From: Streptomyces jeddahensis
GTDB lineage: Bacteria; Actinomycetota; Actinomycetes; Streptomycetales; Streptomycetaceae
Length of the DNA: 64,000 nucleotides
Direction of reading: 5' to 3'
Assembly (NCBI RefSeq): GCF_001642995.1
Contig: NZ_LOHS01000021.1
Location: 1-64,000, forward strand
How positions within the stretch are numbered: position 1 is the first letter of the stretch; every line of letters starts with the position of its first letter. Below the pieces are notes generated by a model. It did not search any database and was not told where the DNA came from. It was given only the letters and a program-made list of their open reading frames with translations. Below are positions 45,726-54,169 of this stretch, piece by piece. A program made the position numbers and the translations under genes.

Positions 45726-46886
45726 TCACCGCAGCGACGCCCACAGCTCGCTCGCCTCCGACTCGTTCGCCACCACCCGGTTGGGGTCGGACAGGGCCGT
45801 CACGACCGGCATGGTGACCGTCGTGAGATCGTCCGCCGAGATGCCGCTGACCGCCTGCGCCAGGCCCATCAGCTCGCCGAGCGAGTCGAGGCCCGTGTCC
45901 GTCGTGAGGCTTCCCGTGACGGCGTCGGCCACGTCGTACAGACGGGACGGACTGGCGAGGAGGTCGCTCGCCACCGCCTCCTCGAGCATCGCCTTGATCA
46001 GCTGCTGCTGGAGGCCGATGCGGCCGAGGTCGCTGCCGTCCCCTATGCCGTGCCGGGTCCGGGCCAGCGCCAGCGCCTCCGTGCCGTCGAGACGGTGCGT
46101 GCCGGCTTCGAGATGGAGGTGGCTCTTGTCGTCGTCGATGTCCTCCTCCGTGGTGACCGTCACCCCGCCGAGCGCGTCCACCAGATCCGCGAAGCCCGCG
46201 AAGTCGATCTCGATGTAGTGGTCCATGCGCACGTCGGTGAGCTGCTCCACCGTCTTGATCGCGCACACAGGACCGCCCACCGAGTACGCGCTGTTGAACA
46301 TGGCGCCGTACGCGACCGCCGTGCTGCCGCCCGAGGACGTGGGGCACGACGGGCGCGTGACCAGCGTGTCGCGCGGGATGCTCACCACCGTCGCCTCGGT
46401 GCGGTCCGCGTCGATGTGGACGATCATCGCCGTGTCGGAGCGGGCGCCCGAGCTGTTGCCGCCGCCGAGTTCGGAGTTCCGCTCACCGCTGCGCGAATCC
46501 GAGCCCAGCACAAGGACGTTCAGCGCTCCGGCGGGAAGAGCGGACACGGACGGATACGGGGAAGGCGATGCGGAGTCGGAGGGCGACGCCGTGGGACGGG
46601 GAGTCGACACCGCTGCCGCCTTCTTCGGCCTGTCGTCGCCCAGCGCGCTGTCGATGTCCACGCTCTGGATGTTGTTGTCCAGTTTCCAGTACACCCAGCA
46701 CGCCCCTGCGCCGGTGAGCACGAGGAGGCAGCCGAGCATGACCGCTGCGGTCCTGAGCGCACGGGACCCCCGGCTGCGTCCCCTGCCGCCCGTGTCGCGG
46801 TTCCCACCGCCGCGGTTTCCGCCGTCACGGTTCGCACCGTCACCGTTCCCACCGCCGCGGCTTCCGCTGACTCTGTCTTCGGTCAC
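45726..46886 (-). CDS. LCP family (LytR-CpsA-Psr) cell-wall glycopolymer ligase
   Basis: 386 residues. A short Gly/Arg/Asn-rich cytoplasmic tail precedes one membrane helix (about 47-66) and an extracytoplasmic LCP domain. Domain hallmarks: LNVLVLGSDSRSG, ARSDTAMIVHIDADRTEATVVSIPRDTLV (Asp and Arg residues for pyrophosphate binding), IDFAGFADLVDALGGVTV and LALARTRHGIGDGSDLGRIGLQQQLI. These enzymes transfer teichoic-acid-like or other glycopolymers from lipid carriers to peptidoglycan. GTG 46886 is favoured (TACGTT 7 nt upstream, no ribosome site); TTG 46892 is in frame just before it. It is convergent with the methyltransferase gene. Confidence 0.93.
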   Translation of the reverse strand: MTEDRVSGSRGGGNGDGANRDGGNRGGGNRDTGGRGRSRGSRALRTAAVMLGCLLVLTGAGACWVYWKLDNNIQSVDIDSALGDDRPKKAAAVSTPRPTASPSDSASPSPYPSVSALPAGALNVLVLGSDSRSGERNSELGGGNSSGARSDTAMIVHIDADRTEATVVSIPRDTLVTRPSCPTSSGGSTAVAYGAMFNSAYSVGGPVCAIKTVEQLTDVRMDHYIEIDFAGFADLVDALGGVTVTTEEDIDDDKSHLHLEAGTHRLDGTEALALARTRHGIGDGSDLGRIGLQQQLIKAMLEEAVASDLLASPSRLYDVADAVTGSLTTDTGLDSLGELMGLAQAVSGISADDLTTVTMPVVTALSDPNRVVANESEASELWASLR

Positions 46887-46981
46887 GCGCAAGAACGTAA
46901 GTCCGATTTATTTCAGCGGATACCGCTTCTTGGGTTTCCTTCGGAAACTCTCAGAATTCATGGAGAGTTCTCAGGCGGCGC

Positions 46982-47272
46982 CTACGCCTCCGCGCCCAGC
47001 GACTCGAACCGCCACCGGTGCACCGCCCGCGTCACCAACTCCCCGTCCGGCTCGGGCAGTTCGGGCAGCTCGGCGTCGTAAGCGGCGTCCCACCAGGTGA
47101 TGACCAGGACGCGGTCCTCGGGTGCGCGGAAGGTCTCGCGGCGCAGCAGCCGCCGTGTGCGACCTCCCGGCGACGACGGCAGGTCCGCCGGCTCCTGTGC
47201 CCGCGCCCAGGCCAGCAGCTCCTCGCCCCGGCCCGCGACCGCCCGCGCCTCCCACATCAACGCGACCGTCAT
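46982..47272 (-). CDS. Small ABM-like protein overlapping tsaD
   Basis: 96 residues. ATG 47272 overlaps the tsaD stop in ATGA, so it is translationally coupled to the tsaB-rimI-tsaD operon. The sequence [44 protein letters not shown] and AVHRWRFE follows the strand-helix-strand order of small dimeric ferredoxin-like (ABM/DUF) proteins. No catalytic residue is recognised. Function unknown. Its consistent place after tsaD here suggests co-expression with the tRNA t6A genes. Confidence 0.75.
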   Translation of the reverse strand: MTVALMWEARAVAGRGEELLAWARAQEPADLPSSPGGRTRRLLRRETFRAPEDRVLVITWWDAAYDAELPELPEPDGELVTRAVHRWRFESLGAEA

Positions 47273-48387
47273 GAGTACAGGTTGTCCTTCGCGACCTCGT
47301 GCACATGGTCGTGGTTGTGGCCATGTCCCTGGGACGTACCGGGCACATGAGGGTCCGTCACCGGCAGCGAGGAGTCGGCCGACAGGTCCCAGTCCGAGGC
47401 GGCGCGTCCACGCGCCACCATCTCCGCGCCGAGCGCCGCGACCATCGCGCCGTTGTCCGTGCACAGCTTGGGCCGCGGCACGCGCAGCCGGATGCCGGCG
47501 GCCTCGCAGCGTTCCTGTGCGAGCGCCCGCAGCCGCGAGTTGGCCGCCACACCACCGCCGATCATCAGGTGGTCGACGCCCTCGTCCTTGCAGGCCCGTA
47601 CGGCCTTACGCGTCAGCACGTCCACGACCGCCTCCTGGAAGGACGCGGCGACATCGCGCACCGGCACCTCCTCGCCCGCCGCCCGCTTCGCCTCGATCCA
47701 GCGGGCCACGGCCGTCTTCAGCCCGGAGAAGGAGAAGTCGTACGCGGGGTCGCGCGGGCCGGTGAGGCCGCGCGGGAACGCGATCGCCTCGGGGTCGCCC
47801 TCCTTCGCGTACCGGTCGATGACCGGGCCGCCGGGGAAGCCCAGGTTCAGCACCCGCGCGATCTTGTCGAAGGCCTCGCCCGCCGCATCGTCGATGGTCG
47901 CGCCCATCGGCCGTACGTCCGATGTGATGTCCGTCGACAGCAGCAGCGACGAGTGCCCGCCGCTCACCAGCAGCGCCATCGTCGGCTCGGGCAGCGCCCC
48001 GTGCTCCAGCTGGTCCACGCAGATGTGCGAGGCCAGGTGGTTCACGCCGTAGAGCGGCTTGCCGAGCGCGTACGCGTACGCCTTCGCGGCCGAGACGCCG
48101 ACCAGCAGCGCGCCCGCGAGCCCGGGCCCTGCCGTCACCGCGATGCCGTCCAGGTCCGTGGCGGCGACCCCCGCCTCCTTCAGCGCGCGGTCGATGGTCG
48201 GCACCATCGCCTCCAGATGCGCCCGGCTCGCGACCTCCGGCACGACGCCGCCGAAGCGGGCGTGCTCGTCGACGCTCGACGCGACCGCGTCCGCGAGCAG
48301 CGTGGTGCCGCGGACGATGCCGACGCCGGTCTCGTCGCAGGAGGTCTCGATGCCGAGTACGAGAGGGGCATCGCGCAGGTCAGCCAT
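47269..48387 (-). CDS. tsaD: tRNA N6-threonylcarbamoyladenosine synthase subunit TsaD
   Basis: 372 residues. Together with TsaB and TsaE it transfers threonylcarbamoyl to A37 of ANN-decoding tRNAs. Motifs: [15 protein letters not shown] at the N-terminus, [10 protein letters not shown] with the metal His, VNHLASHI (HxxxH metal site: the second pair), GGHSSLLL and the C-terminal VKAA-like [14 protein letters not shown] with the metal-binding Asp. The C-terminus is extended by a His-rich tail ([19 protein letters not shown]) not found in the basic family. ATG 48387 lies inside the rimI gene (8-bp overlap). Confidence 0.97.
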   Translation of the reverse strand: MADLRDAPLVLGIETSCDETGVGIVRGTTLLADAVASSVDEHARFGGVVPEVASRAHLEAMVPTIDRALKEAGVAATDLDGIAVTAGPGLAGALLVGVSAAKAYAYALGKPLYGVNHLASHICVDQLEHGALPEPTMALLVSGGHSSLLLSTDITSDVRPMGATIDDAAGEAFDKIARVLNLGFPGGPVIDRYAKEGDPEAIAFPRGLTGPRDPAYDFSFSGLKTAVARWIEAKRAAGEEVPVRDVAASFQEAVVDVLTRKAVRACKDEGVDHLMIGGGVAANSRLRALAQERCEAAGIRLRVPRPKLCTDNGAMVAALGAEMVARGRAASDWDLSADSSLPVTDPHVPGTSQGHGHNHDHVHEVAKDNLYS

Positions 48388-48958
48388 GGATCCGGTTTCC
48401 TTGTACGCCGTTCACGGAGGTGGAGGGATGGTCGGTCGCTGAACCCGAGGGGCCGGCCGGGGACGGGGCGGAGGGGCCTGCCAGCCGCATGACCACGGCG
48501 TCGACGTTCCCGGGCTGGTAGTAGCCGCGCCGGAAGCCGATGGGTTCAAAGCCGAAGCGCTCGTAGAGCTTCTGGGCGCGGAGGTTGTCGACGCGGCATT
48601 CGAGGAGCACCTCGGCGCACTCGAACGCGGTCGCGGCCCGCATCAGCTCGGTGAGCAGCCGCGCGCCGAGCCCCGTGCCCCACTGGTCGCGGGCCACGGC
48701 GATGGTCTGCACGTCACCCACCACCGCGGAGTTCTCGTCTTCACCCGATCCGGTGACCGCGAGTCCCGCGTAACCGATGAGCCGGTCGCCGGCCTCGGCC
48801 ACGACATAGCAACGCGTCGCGCCCGGGCCGCGCGCATGGGCGAGCTCCGACCAGAACATGCCTCGCGACCAGGCGTCGTCGGGAAACAGTTCGCGCTCGA
48901 GCTCCAGCACGGGATCGATGTCCCACCAGCGCATCTCGCGCAGTACGAGAGCTGTCAC
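48380..48958 (-). CDS. rimI: Ribosomal-protein-alanine N-acetyltransferase RimI
   Basis: 192 residues, GNAT fold. The acetyl-CoA site is [19 protein letters not shown] (Q/R-x-x-G-x-G/A), followed by [19 protein letters not shown] and RRGYY, typical of RimI acting on the N-terminus of S18. The C-terminus has about 30 extra Ser/Pro-rich residues. GTG 48958 overlaps the tsaB stop (GTGA), and the 3' end overlaps tsaD by 8 bp. This tsaB-rimI-tsaD order is conserved in Actinobacteria. Confidence 0.95.
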   Translation of the reverse strand: MTALVLREMRWWDIDPVLELERELFPDDAWSRGMFWSELAHARGPGATRCYVVAEAGDRLIGYAGLAVTGSGEDENSAVVGDVQTIAVARDQWGTGLGARLLTELMRAATAFECAEVLLECRVDNLRAQKLYERFGFEPIGFRRGYYQPGNVDAVVMRLAGPSAPSPAGPSGSATDHPSTSVNGVQGNRIHG

Positions 48959-49608
48959 TTCGGGGTGACCACCTTGTAGTTCTTGGGCACCTGGGCGTCC
49001 GGGCGGCGCAGGTACAGCGGCCGGGGTGCGGCCAGTTCCTCGCCCGCCTGCAGCTTCTCCACCGCCAGCGAGGCGAGGGCGGCCGCGGACACGTGCTCCG
49101 GCTCGTGCGCGTTCGGGAACGTGTCCGGGTAGAGCCGCGCGCCCGCGCCGACGGCCGGGAGCCCGGCGACCTGGTCCGCGATGTCGGCGGGCCGGTCCAC
49201 GGCCGGCTCCGTGACGCGGGTGCGCCGGTCCGCGTACCGGGCCCAGTAGACCTCCTTGCGCCGCGCGTCCGTCGCCGCGACGAAGGGGCCCTCGATGCAG
49301 GAGGCGTACGCGAGGGCGTCGAGCGTGCACAGACCGTGCACGGGCACGCCGAGGACCAGGCCGAAGGTGTCGGCGGTCATCAGGCCGACGCGCAGCCCGG
49401 TGTACGGTCCCGGGCCCACGCCGACCACGATGCCGGTGACCGCGTCCAGTTTCGTTCCCGCCTCGGCCAGCACGCGGTCGACGGCCGGCAGCAGCAGCTC
49501 GCCATGACGGCGGGCGTCCACCTGACTCGACGACGCGACGACGGACTCTCCGTCGTGCAGAGCGACGGTGACGGCGGGGGTGGCGGTATCCAGAGCGAGC
49601 AAGAGCAC
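48955..49608 (-). CDS. tsaB: TsaB, partner of TsaD in t6A synthesis
   Basis: 217 residues of the ASKHA fold. The N-terminus LLLALDTATPAVTVALHDGE and GVGPGPYTGLRVGLMTADTFG identify TsaB, which pairs with TsaD but lacks its metal site. It is the first gene of the tsaB-rimI-tsaD-ORF96 operon. GTG 49608 has no ribosome site; TAGGCT sits 6 nt upstream, so the message is probably leaderless. Confidence 0.95.
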   Translation of the reverse strand: MLLLALDTATPAVTVALHDGESVVASSSQVDARRHGELLLPAVDRVLAEAGTKLDAVTGIVVGVGPGPYTGLRVGLMTADTFGLVLGVPVHGLCTLDALAYASCIEGPFVAATDARRKEVYWARYADRRTRVTEPAVDRPADIADQVAGLPAVGAGARLYPDTFPNAHEPEHVSAAALASLAVEKLQAGEELAAPRPLYLRRPDAQVPKNYKVVTPK

Positions 49609-49742
49609 GCAAACAGCCTACGGCTTGGGCGGCGGAGGCACGGCCGCCCAGGTGTGCCGCACACCTGCTGCTACCGTCACCGTCAAGGGTCCCAGGACGC
49701 GCGTACGTACGAGACGCGCATACGTACGAGAGGCGGGCACAC

Positions 49743-50300
49743 GTGGCAAGGAGCAGCTCGGGATTCGTGGCCGGGCTCACCGCGGCCGCCATCGCCGCAG
49801 TCGGTTTCCTCGCCGTCCAGGCCGCGGCCAACGTGCCGGACACCCTCGGCAAGGCCGAGCCGTCCGCCTCCCCCACCGTGTCGCAGTCTCCCACGGAGAG
49901 CGCGAAGAAGAAGGAGTCCGCGACACCGCCCGAGGATTCCGGCACCGGTGAGCGGGTCGTCTACTCGCTGGAGGACGACCGCGTCTGGCTGATCGGCGCG
50001 GACGGCGAGACGAAGCGCACGTTCAAGGTCACGCCCAGCACGGTGGACCCCGAGGTGGGCACCTACAGCGTCACCTCGCGGTCCAGCGCGGTGACGGGCT
50101 CCGACGGCGTGCCGATCGAGCACGTGGTGCGGTTCGCCGACGTCGACGGCGTGGTGATCGGCTTCAGCGCGGCCGTCGACGGCTCGACCCCGACGCCCGA
50201 CCCGGAGAGGCAGACAGGCGGCATCCGCGAGTCCCGCGAGGACGGCAACGCGATGTGGACGTTCGCGACGGTGGGCACGAAGGTTGTCGTGGTGCCGTAA
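49743..50300 (+). CDS. Secreted L,D-transpeptidase-like protein lacking active-site Cys and His
   Basis: 185 residues. An N-terminal helix (FVAGLTAAAIAAVGFLAVQAAA) and a Ser/Thr/Pro/Lys-rich linker lead to a domain matching the YkuD (L,D-transpeptidase) fold: RVVYSLEDDRVWLIGADGE, RTFKVTPSTVDPEVGTYSV and the C-terminal GGIRESREDGNAMW...VGTKVVVVP. In active enzymes the last region reads SHGC(I/V)R; here it is QTGGIR (157-162), with no Cys or His, and the earlier IHG position is IGF. It cannot cross-link peptidoglycan by the usual route and might bind it instead. GTG 49743 has GAGAGG upstream. It is divergent from tsaB. Confidence 0.82.
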   Translation: MARSSSGFVAGLTAAAIAAVGFLAVQAAANVPDTLGKAEPSASPTVSQSPTESAKKKESATPPEDSGTGERVVYSLEDDRVWLIGADGETKRTFKVTPSTVDPEVGTYSVTSRSSAVTGSDGVPIEHVVRFADVDGVVIGFSAAVDGSTPTPDPERQTGGIRESREDGNAMWTFATVGTKVVVVP

Positions 50301-50302
50301 CT

Positions 50303-50370
50303 GCTGTGGGCAGGCGTTCCGCAGGGCTGGGGGCACCTCCCAGCGGTAGCTGGGGGAGGGTGGGCACAGC
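50303..50370. repeat. Dispersed palindromic element, copy C
   Basis: A 68-bp copy immediately after the stop of the L,D-transpeptidase-like gene. Ends GCTGTGGGCAGG and GGTGGGCACAGC. The internal stem CACCTCCCAGC / GCTGGGGGAGG-like surrounds GGTA. Inverted relative to copies A, B and E. Confidence 0.88.
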
Positions 50371-50394
50371 CCACGACGTACGGCGCCCTTCAAA

Positions 50395-50574
50395 TCAGGG
50401 GCGCGGCCCCACCGGATGGGGCGCCCAAGGCGGCGTAGAAACGGCAGCGGCCGCGGCACAGGCCGCAAGCAGATCCCGCATCGACGGCGCAGCCGGACCC
50501 CCAGCCGTCGGAACGGCTACCGGCCGATCCGCCGGCTGCCCAGCAGCCGGCACATCACGTTCAGAAGCCGACAT
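50395..50574 (-). CDS. Small protein (59 aa) behind an iron box
   Basis: 59 codons from ATG 50574 (AGGAGG six nt upstream, a very good ribosome site) to TGA 50397-50395. The protein starts MSASERDVPAAGQPADRP and has a hydrophobic helix, MRDLLAACAAAAAVS, near residues 32-46. It ends with a Pro-rich tail (PPWAPHPVGPRP). A palindrome matching the DtxR/IdeR (DmdR) iron box ends 29 nt upstream of the ATG. It lies 157 bp after tsaE on the same strand but appears to have its own promoter. No family is recognised. It could be a short membrane or exported peptide used under iron limitation; this is inference from the operator. Confidence 0.65.
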   Translation of the reverse strand: MSASERDVPAAGQPADRPVAVPTAGGPAAPSMRDLLAACAAAAAVSTPPWAPHPVGPRP

Positions 50575-50602
50575 GGACGCCTCCTGGCACTCCGGGAGCA
50601 GC

Positions 50603-50621
50603 CGTGGTTAGGCAGACCTAA
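50603..50621. promoter_or_regulatory. Iron box (DmdR/IdeR-type operator)
   Basis: The palindrome GGTTAGG-CAGA-CCTAACC (50606-50623). The 19-nt window 50603-50621 matches the recalled consensus TTAGGTTAGGCTAACCTAA at 14 positions, 13 of 15 in the right-hand part. On the minus strand it overlaps TGGTCA-N18-TTAGGT, a possible promoter for the 59-aa ORF. Confidence 0.72.
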
Positions 50622-50730
50622 CCCGTACACGTGTCCATGTGACCATGCCCACCCCGCACGGCGCAATATCTTCCCGACGGCCTGTCGGCACCTTCGGGTG
50701 AATCTACGAGAACACCCGCAGAATCCCCCG

Positions 50731-51276
50731 TCAGGCGGCCAGCGTCGCCAGGTCCGCCGCCGTCCACCGCTCGCCGTACCCGGTGAGCGTGACCTCGCGC
50801 ACCTCGTCGGTCGTGTCCCCGGTGGCCCGGTGGATGAGGACCTGCAGCCGGTCCTCGGACAAGCCCTCGACCTTGCCCTCGCCCCACTCCACGACGATCA
50901 CGGACTCGGGCAGCGACACGTCGAGGTCGAGGTCCTCCATCTCGTCGAGCCCGCCACCCAGCCGGTACGCGTCCACGTGCACCAGCGGCGGGCCGTCGCC
51001 GAGGGACGGGTGGACGCGAGCGATGACGAAGGTCGGCGAGGTGACCGCGCCCCGCACGTCCAGGCCCTCGCCCAGCCCGCGGGTCAGCGTCGTCTTGCCC
51101 GCCCCCAGCTCGCCCGTGAGCATCACGAGGTCGCCGGCGCGCAGCAGCTTGGCCAGGCGGCGGCCCAGCTCCTGCATCTGTTCGGGCGAGGTGACGGTGA
51201 TGCGCACGATGGTCGGAGTGCTGGTGCGGGCGACCGGTTCAGCCTCTTCAGTCGCCGGATTGTGCGGTGCTTCCAT
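50731..51276 (-). CDS. tsaE: tRNA threonylcarbamoyladenosine biosynthesis ATPase TsaE
   Basis: 181 residues. The Walker A loop GELGAGKTTLTRGLGEGL is followed by VTSPTFVIARVHPSL and LVHVDAYRLGG, the TsaE signatures. The Walker B-like region is VIVVEWGEG. It drives the TsaB/TsaD cycle. ATG 51276 lies inside the 3' end of the alpha/beta hydrolase gene (29-bp overlap), so translation is coupled. The rest of the t6A genes are only 1.3 kb away on the same strand. Confidence 0.95.
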   Translation of the reverse strand: MEAPHNPATEEAEPVARTSTPTIVRITVTSPEQMQELGRRLAKLLRAGDLVMLTGELGAGKTTLTRGLGEGLDVRGAVTSPTFVIARVHPSLGDGPPLVHVDAYRLGGGLDEMEDLDLDVSLPESVIVVEWGEGKVEGLSEDRLQVLIHRATGDTTDEVREVTLTGYGERWTAADLATLAA

Positions 51277-52492
51277 AGGTGCCCACGTTAGCCCCTGCGG
51301 GGACCGCGCCGACCCGGGCGAGCAGGTCGGCGAGGCGGTCCGTGACGACCTCCGGGTGCTCCAGCATCACCAGGTGCCCGGCGTCGGGTACCAGCACCAG
51401 CTCGGCATCCGGGAGCAGGTCCGCTATGGCTTCGCTGTGCTCGCTGGGCGTGACCAGGTCCTGGTCGCCGGCCAGGACGAGGACGGGTATGTCGGCGAAC
51501 CGCTTGAGCGCCTCCGTCTTGTCGTGCTCGTGGAACGCCGGGTAGAACTCGGCGACCACGTCGATCGGCGTCCCCTCGATCATCCGCTCGGCGAACCGCG
51601 CGACGGCCGGGTCGACGTCCCTGGACGCGAACGAGTAGCGCTTGATGATCCCCGCGAACAGGTCGGCCGTCGCGCGCCGCCCCCGCTCCACCAGCTCCGC
51701 CCGCTGCCCCAGCGCCTTCAGTACGCCGGGCAGGAAGCGCCGTACCGCGTTGACACCCGCCACCGGGAGCCCGAAGTTGACCTCGCCGAGCCGCCCGGAC
51801 GACGTACCGACGAGCGCCACGCCGACGACACGGTCGCGGATCAGCTCCGGGTAGTGCCCTGCCAGCGCCATCATGGTCATGCCGCCCATGGAGTGCCCGA
51901 CGAGCACCAGCGGGCCTTCGGGTGCCGCGGCGTCTATGACGGCCTTCAGGTCGCGGCCCAGCTGGTCGATCGAGATCGGCACGCCGTCCCCGTCGACGCT
52001 CGGCGCCTGGGCCACGCCCCGCCCGGAGCGGCCGTGGCTGCGCTGGTCCCAGTGCACGGTCCGTACGACGCCGCGGAGCGCGGCGCGCTGGAAGTGCCAG
52101 GAGTCCTGGTTGAGGCAGTAGCCGTGGCAGAAGACGACGGTGACGGGCGCCGGGGCCTTGCGGCCGAACAGCCGCCGGCGGCGCGGCGCCGTCCCGCCGT
52201 CGGGCTCGACCTCGTCGATCTCGTAGTACAGCTCGGTGCCGTCGTCGGCGTACGCCTTGCCCGGCCTGCCGCGCAGCGTTCCGTACGGTCCGGTGGAATC
52301 CAGGGCGAGCCGGGCCTTCTGCCGCATTCCGCGGCCGACGGTCATCCGCTCGATGGCGACGCCGGCGGCTGCGCCCGCGGCGATCACGCCTATCGCGGTG
52401 CCCACCAGTCCGGCGGTGCGCCAGCTGCCGGCGGCCGAGGCGGCGGCCGCCGTGGCCGCTTCCGCGACAGCCTCCGCGCTGCTCTCGCTCAC
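51248..52492 (-). CDS. Alpha/beta hydrolase, membrane-anchored
   Basis: 414 residues. An N-terminal Ala-rich helix (GLVGTAIGVIAAGAAAGVAIE) anchors the protein. The alpha/beta hydrolase core has the oxyanion segment FCHGYCLNQDSW, WDQRSHGRSG, nucleophile elbow GHSMGG and the C-terminal acid/His pair AGDQDLVTPSEHSE and DAGHLVMLEHPE. It probably hydrolyses lipid or aryl esters; the substrate is unknown. GTG 52492 is preceded by GAGGAG at 6 nt, and an in-frame ATG at 52540 is the alternative. It lies in the alr - hydrolase - tsaE string that is conserved in Actinobacteria. Confidence 0.92.
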   Translation of the reverse strand: MSESSAEAVAEAATAAAASAAGSWRTAGLVGTAIGVIAAGAAAGVAIERMTVGRGMRQKARLALDSTGPYGTLRGRPGKAYADDGTELYYEIDEVEPDGGTAPRRRRLFGRKAPAPVTVVFCHGYCLNQDSWHFQRAALRGVVRTVHWDQRSHGRSGRGVAQAPSVDGDGVPISIDQLGRDLKAVIDAAAPEGPLVLVGHSMGGMTMMALAGHYPELIRDRVVGVALVGTSSGRLGEVNFGLPVAGVNAVRRFLPGVLKALGQRAELVERGRRATADLFAGIIKRYSFASRDVDPAVARFAERMIEGTPIDVVAEFYPAFHEHDKTEALKRFADIPVLVLAGDQDLVTPSEHSEAIADLLPDAELVLVPDAGHLVMLEHPEVVTDRLADLLARVGAVPAGANVGTYGSTAQSGD

Positions 52493-52500
52493 GTGCCGCT

Positions 52501-52680
52501 CCTCACTCGGTACTCGGTCGTCGGGGTCGTGCTCGGTCATCGGGTGCGCGTTCGGTGCGTTCGGTGCCGGGCGCCCGGTCGTCGGGCATGGTGCTCGGTA
52601 CTCGGTGCTCGGTCGGGCTGGGTGTTCAGTCGTCGGGCTCGGTGCTCGGTCGTCGGGCTCGGTGCTCGGTTCGCCGGCTC
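52501..52680. repeat. Degenerate CGGTGCTCGGTCGTCGGG repeat between alr and the hydrolase gene
   Basis: About 180 bp of imperfect units built on CGGTCGTCGGGCTCGGTGCT, with two nearly identical 20-bp copies at 52628 and 52648. Non-coding between alr and its downstream neighbour, although the left end would be coding if the hydrolase began at ATG 52540. Confidence 0.7.
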
Positions 52681-52711
52681 GCCCTGTCGGGGGCCGGCCG
52701 GCGGCACCGGG

Positions 52712-53980
52712 TCAGTCCGCGCCTGCGCGCCGTCCGCCTCCGGGGCCCGCTGCACGGCCGGGCCGCTCGCCGTCGCACCTTTCCTCGCCGTCGCACCGCT
52801 CGTCGCCCTCGGGCCGTTCTTCGCCTTCGGGCCGCTCGTTCACATAGACGCGTGGAACGCGCGTTCCGATGCGGGTGACGATTTCGTACGCGATGGTGCC
52901 CGCCGCCTGTGCCCAGTCCTCGGCGGTCGGTTCGCCCCGGTCGCCCGGTCCGAACAGCACCGCTTCCGCGCCCGCCGGCGGCTCGTCCCCTCCGAGATCC
53001 ACCACGAACTGGTCCATGGCGATACGCCCCGCGACCGTCCGCAGCTTGCCGCCGACCAGCACGGGGCCGGTACCGGAGGCATGCCGCGGGATCCCGTCAC
53101 CGTAGCCGACGGGGATGAGGCCGAGTGTCGTGCCCCCCGGTGTGACGTAGTGATGTCCGTAACTCACGCCGTGGCCCCCCGGCACGTGCTTTACGAGCGC
53201 GAGCGACGCCGAGAGCGTCATGACCGGACGCAGCCCGAGGTCCGCGGGGGTGCCGACCTCCGGGCCGGGCGAGATCCCGTACATCGCGATGCCGGGTCGT
53301 ACGAGATCGAAGTGCGCCTCCGGACGGGTCAGTGTGCCCGGCGAGTTGGCGATGTGCCGCACCTCCGGGCGGGCGCCCTTCGCCTCCGCATACGCCACCA
53401 TCTCGCGGAACAGGGCGAGCTGGGCGTCGATGGACGGGTGCCCGGGCTCGTCGGCGCACGCGAAGTGCGACCAGAGCCCGGTGACGTGGACGAGCCCCTC
53501 GGCCTGCGCGGCGAGGGACTCGGCGACGAGCTCGGGCCAGTCGGCGGGCTGGCAGCCGTTGCGCCCAAGACCGGTGTCGGCCTTCAGCTGGATGCGTGCG
53601 GGGCGGCCCGCCTGTCGCGCGGCGGCCGTGATCTCCCGCAGGGCCCACATGCCGCTCACCGCGATGTCCAGGTCCGCCTCGATGGCCTCGCGCCAGGGGC
53701 CGCCCGGCGTCCACAGCCAGCACATGACGCGAGCCCGGTCAGCCCCGAACCCGGCGGCGCGCAGCGCGAGCGCCTCCTCGGGCGTCGCGGTCCCGAGCCA
53801 GGTCGCGCCCGCCTCCAGCGCGGCACGCGCACAGGGGATCATTCCGTGCCCGTACGCGTCCGCCTTCACGACGGCCATGAAGGCGGCCCCGGGCGCCAGG
53901 GCACGCAACGTCCGCACGTTGGCCCGAAGGGCGGACAGATCGATCTCGGCACGGGCGCGCAGGGGGGCAGTCTCATTCAT
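52712..53980 (-). CDS. alr: Alanine racemase
   Basis: 422 residues. This PLP enzyme makes D-alanine for peptidoglycan. The PLP lysine is Lys39 in FMAVVKADAYGHG. The catalytic Tyr lies in the SYGHHYVTPGGTTLGLIPVGYGDG region, and IAMDQFVVDLGG is a further signature. The C-terminus ends in a charged Glu/Gly/Arg-rich tail (EGEERPEGDERCDGEE) beyond the normal fold. ATG 53980 is preceded by a G-rich site (TGGGGGC). It is upstream of the hydrolase and tsaE genes on the same strand. Confidence 0.97.
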   Translation of the reverse strand: MNETAPLRARAEIDLSALRANVRTLRALAPGAAFMAVVKADAYGHGMIPCARAALEAGATWLGTATPEEALALRAAGFGADRARVMCWLWTPGGPWREAIEADLDIAVSGMWALREITAAARQAGRPARIQLKADTGLGRNGCQPADWPELVAESLAAQAEGLVHVTGLWSHFACADEPGHPSIDAQLALFREMVAYAEAKGARPEVRHIANSPGTLTRPEAHFDLVRPGIAMYGISPGPEVGTPADLGLRPVMTLSASLALVKHVPGGHGVSYGHHYVTPGGTTLGLIPVGYGDGIPRHASGTGPVLVGGKLRTVAGRIAMDQFVVDLGGDEPPAGAEAVLFGPGDRGEPTAEDWAQAAGTIAYEIVTRIGTRVPRVYVNERPEGEERPEGDERCDGEERCDGERPGRAAGPGGGRRAGAD

Positions 53981-54033
53981 GGCGCCCCCAGTGTCTCAGA
54001 GCGCTCCGACGACACCCCCACGGCGGCGCAGCA

Positions 54034-54103
54034 GCCTGTGGGCAGGCGTTCCGCAGGGCTGGGGGCACCTCCCAGCGGTAGCTGGGGGAGGGTGGGCACA
54101 GGC
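54034..54103. repeat. Dispersed palindromic element, copy D
   Basis: 70-bp copy between nnrD/E and alr, with ends GCCTGTGGGCAGG and GTGGGCACAGGC. Its central 57 bp are the same as copy C. It is inverted relative to copies A, B and E. Confidence 0.88.
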
Positions 54104-54169
54104 CCACGACGGCGCCGCACCGCTCCTACAACCCCAGCCCCGGACAGGGCGCGTGCACCTGGCGGAACG

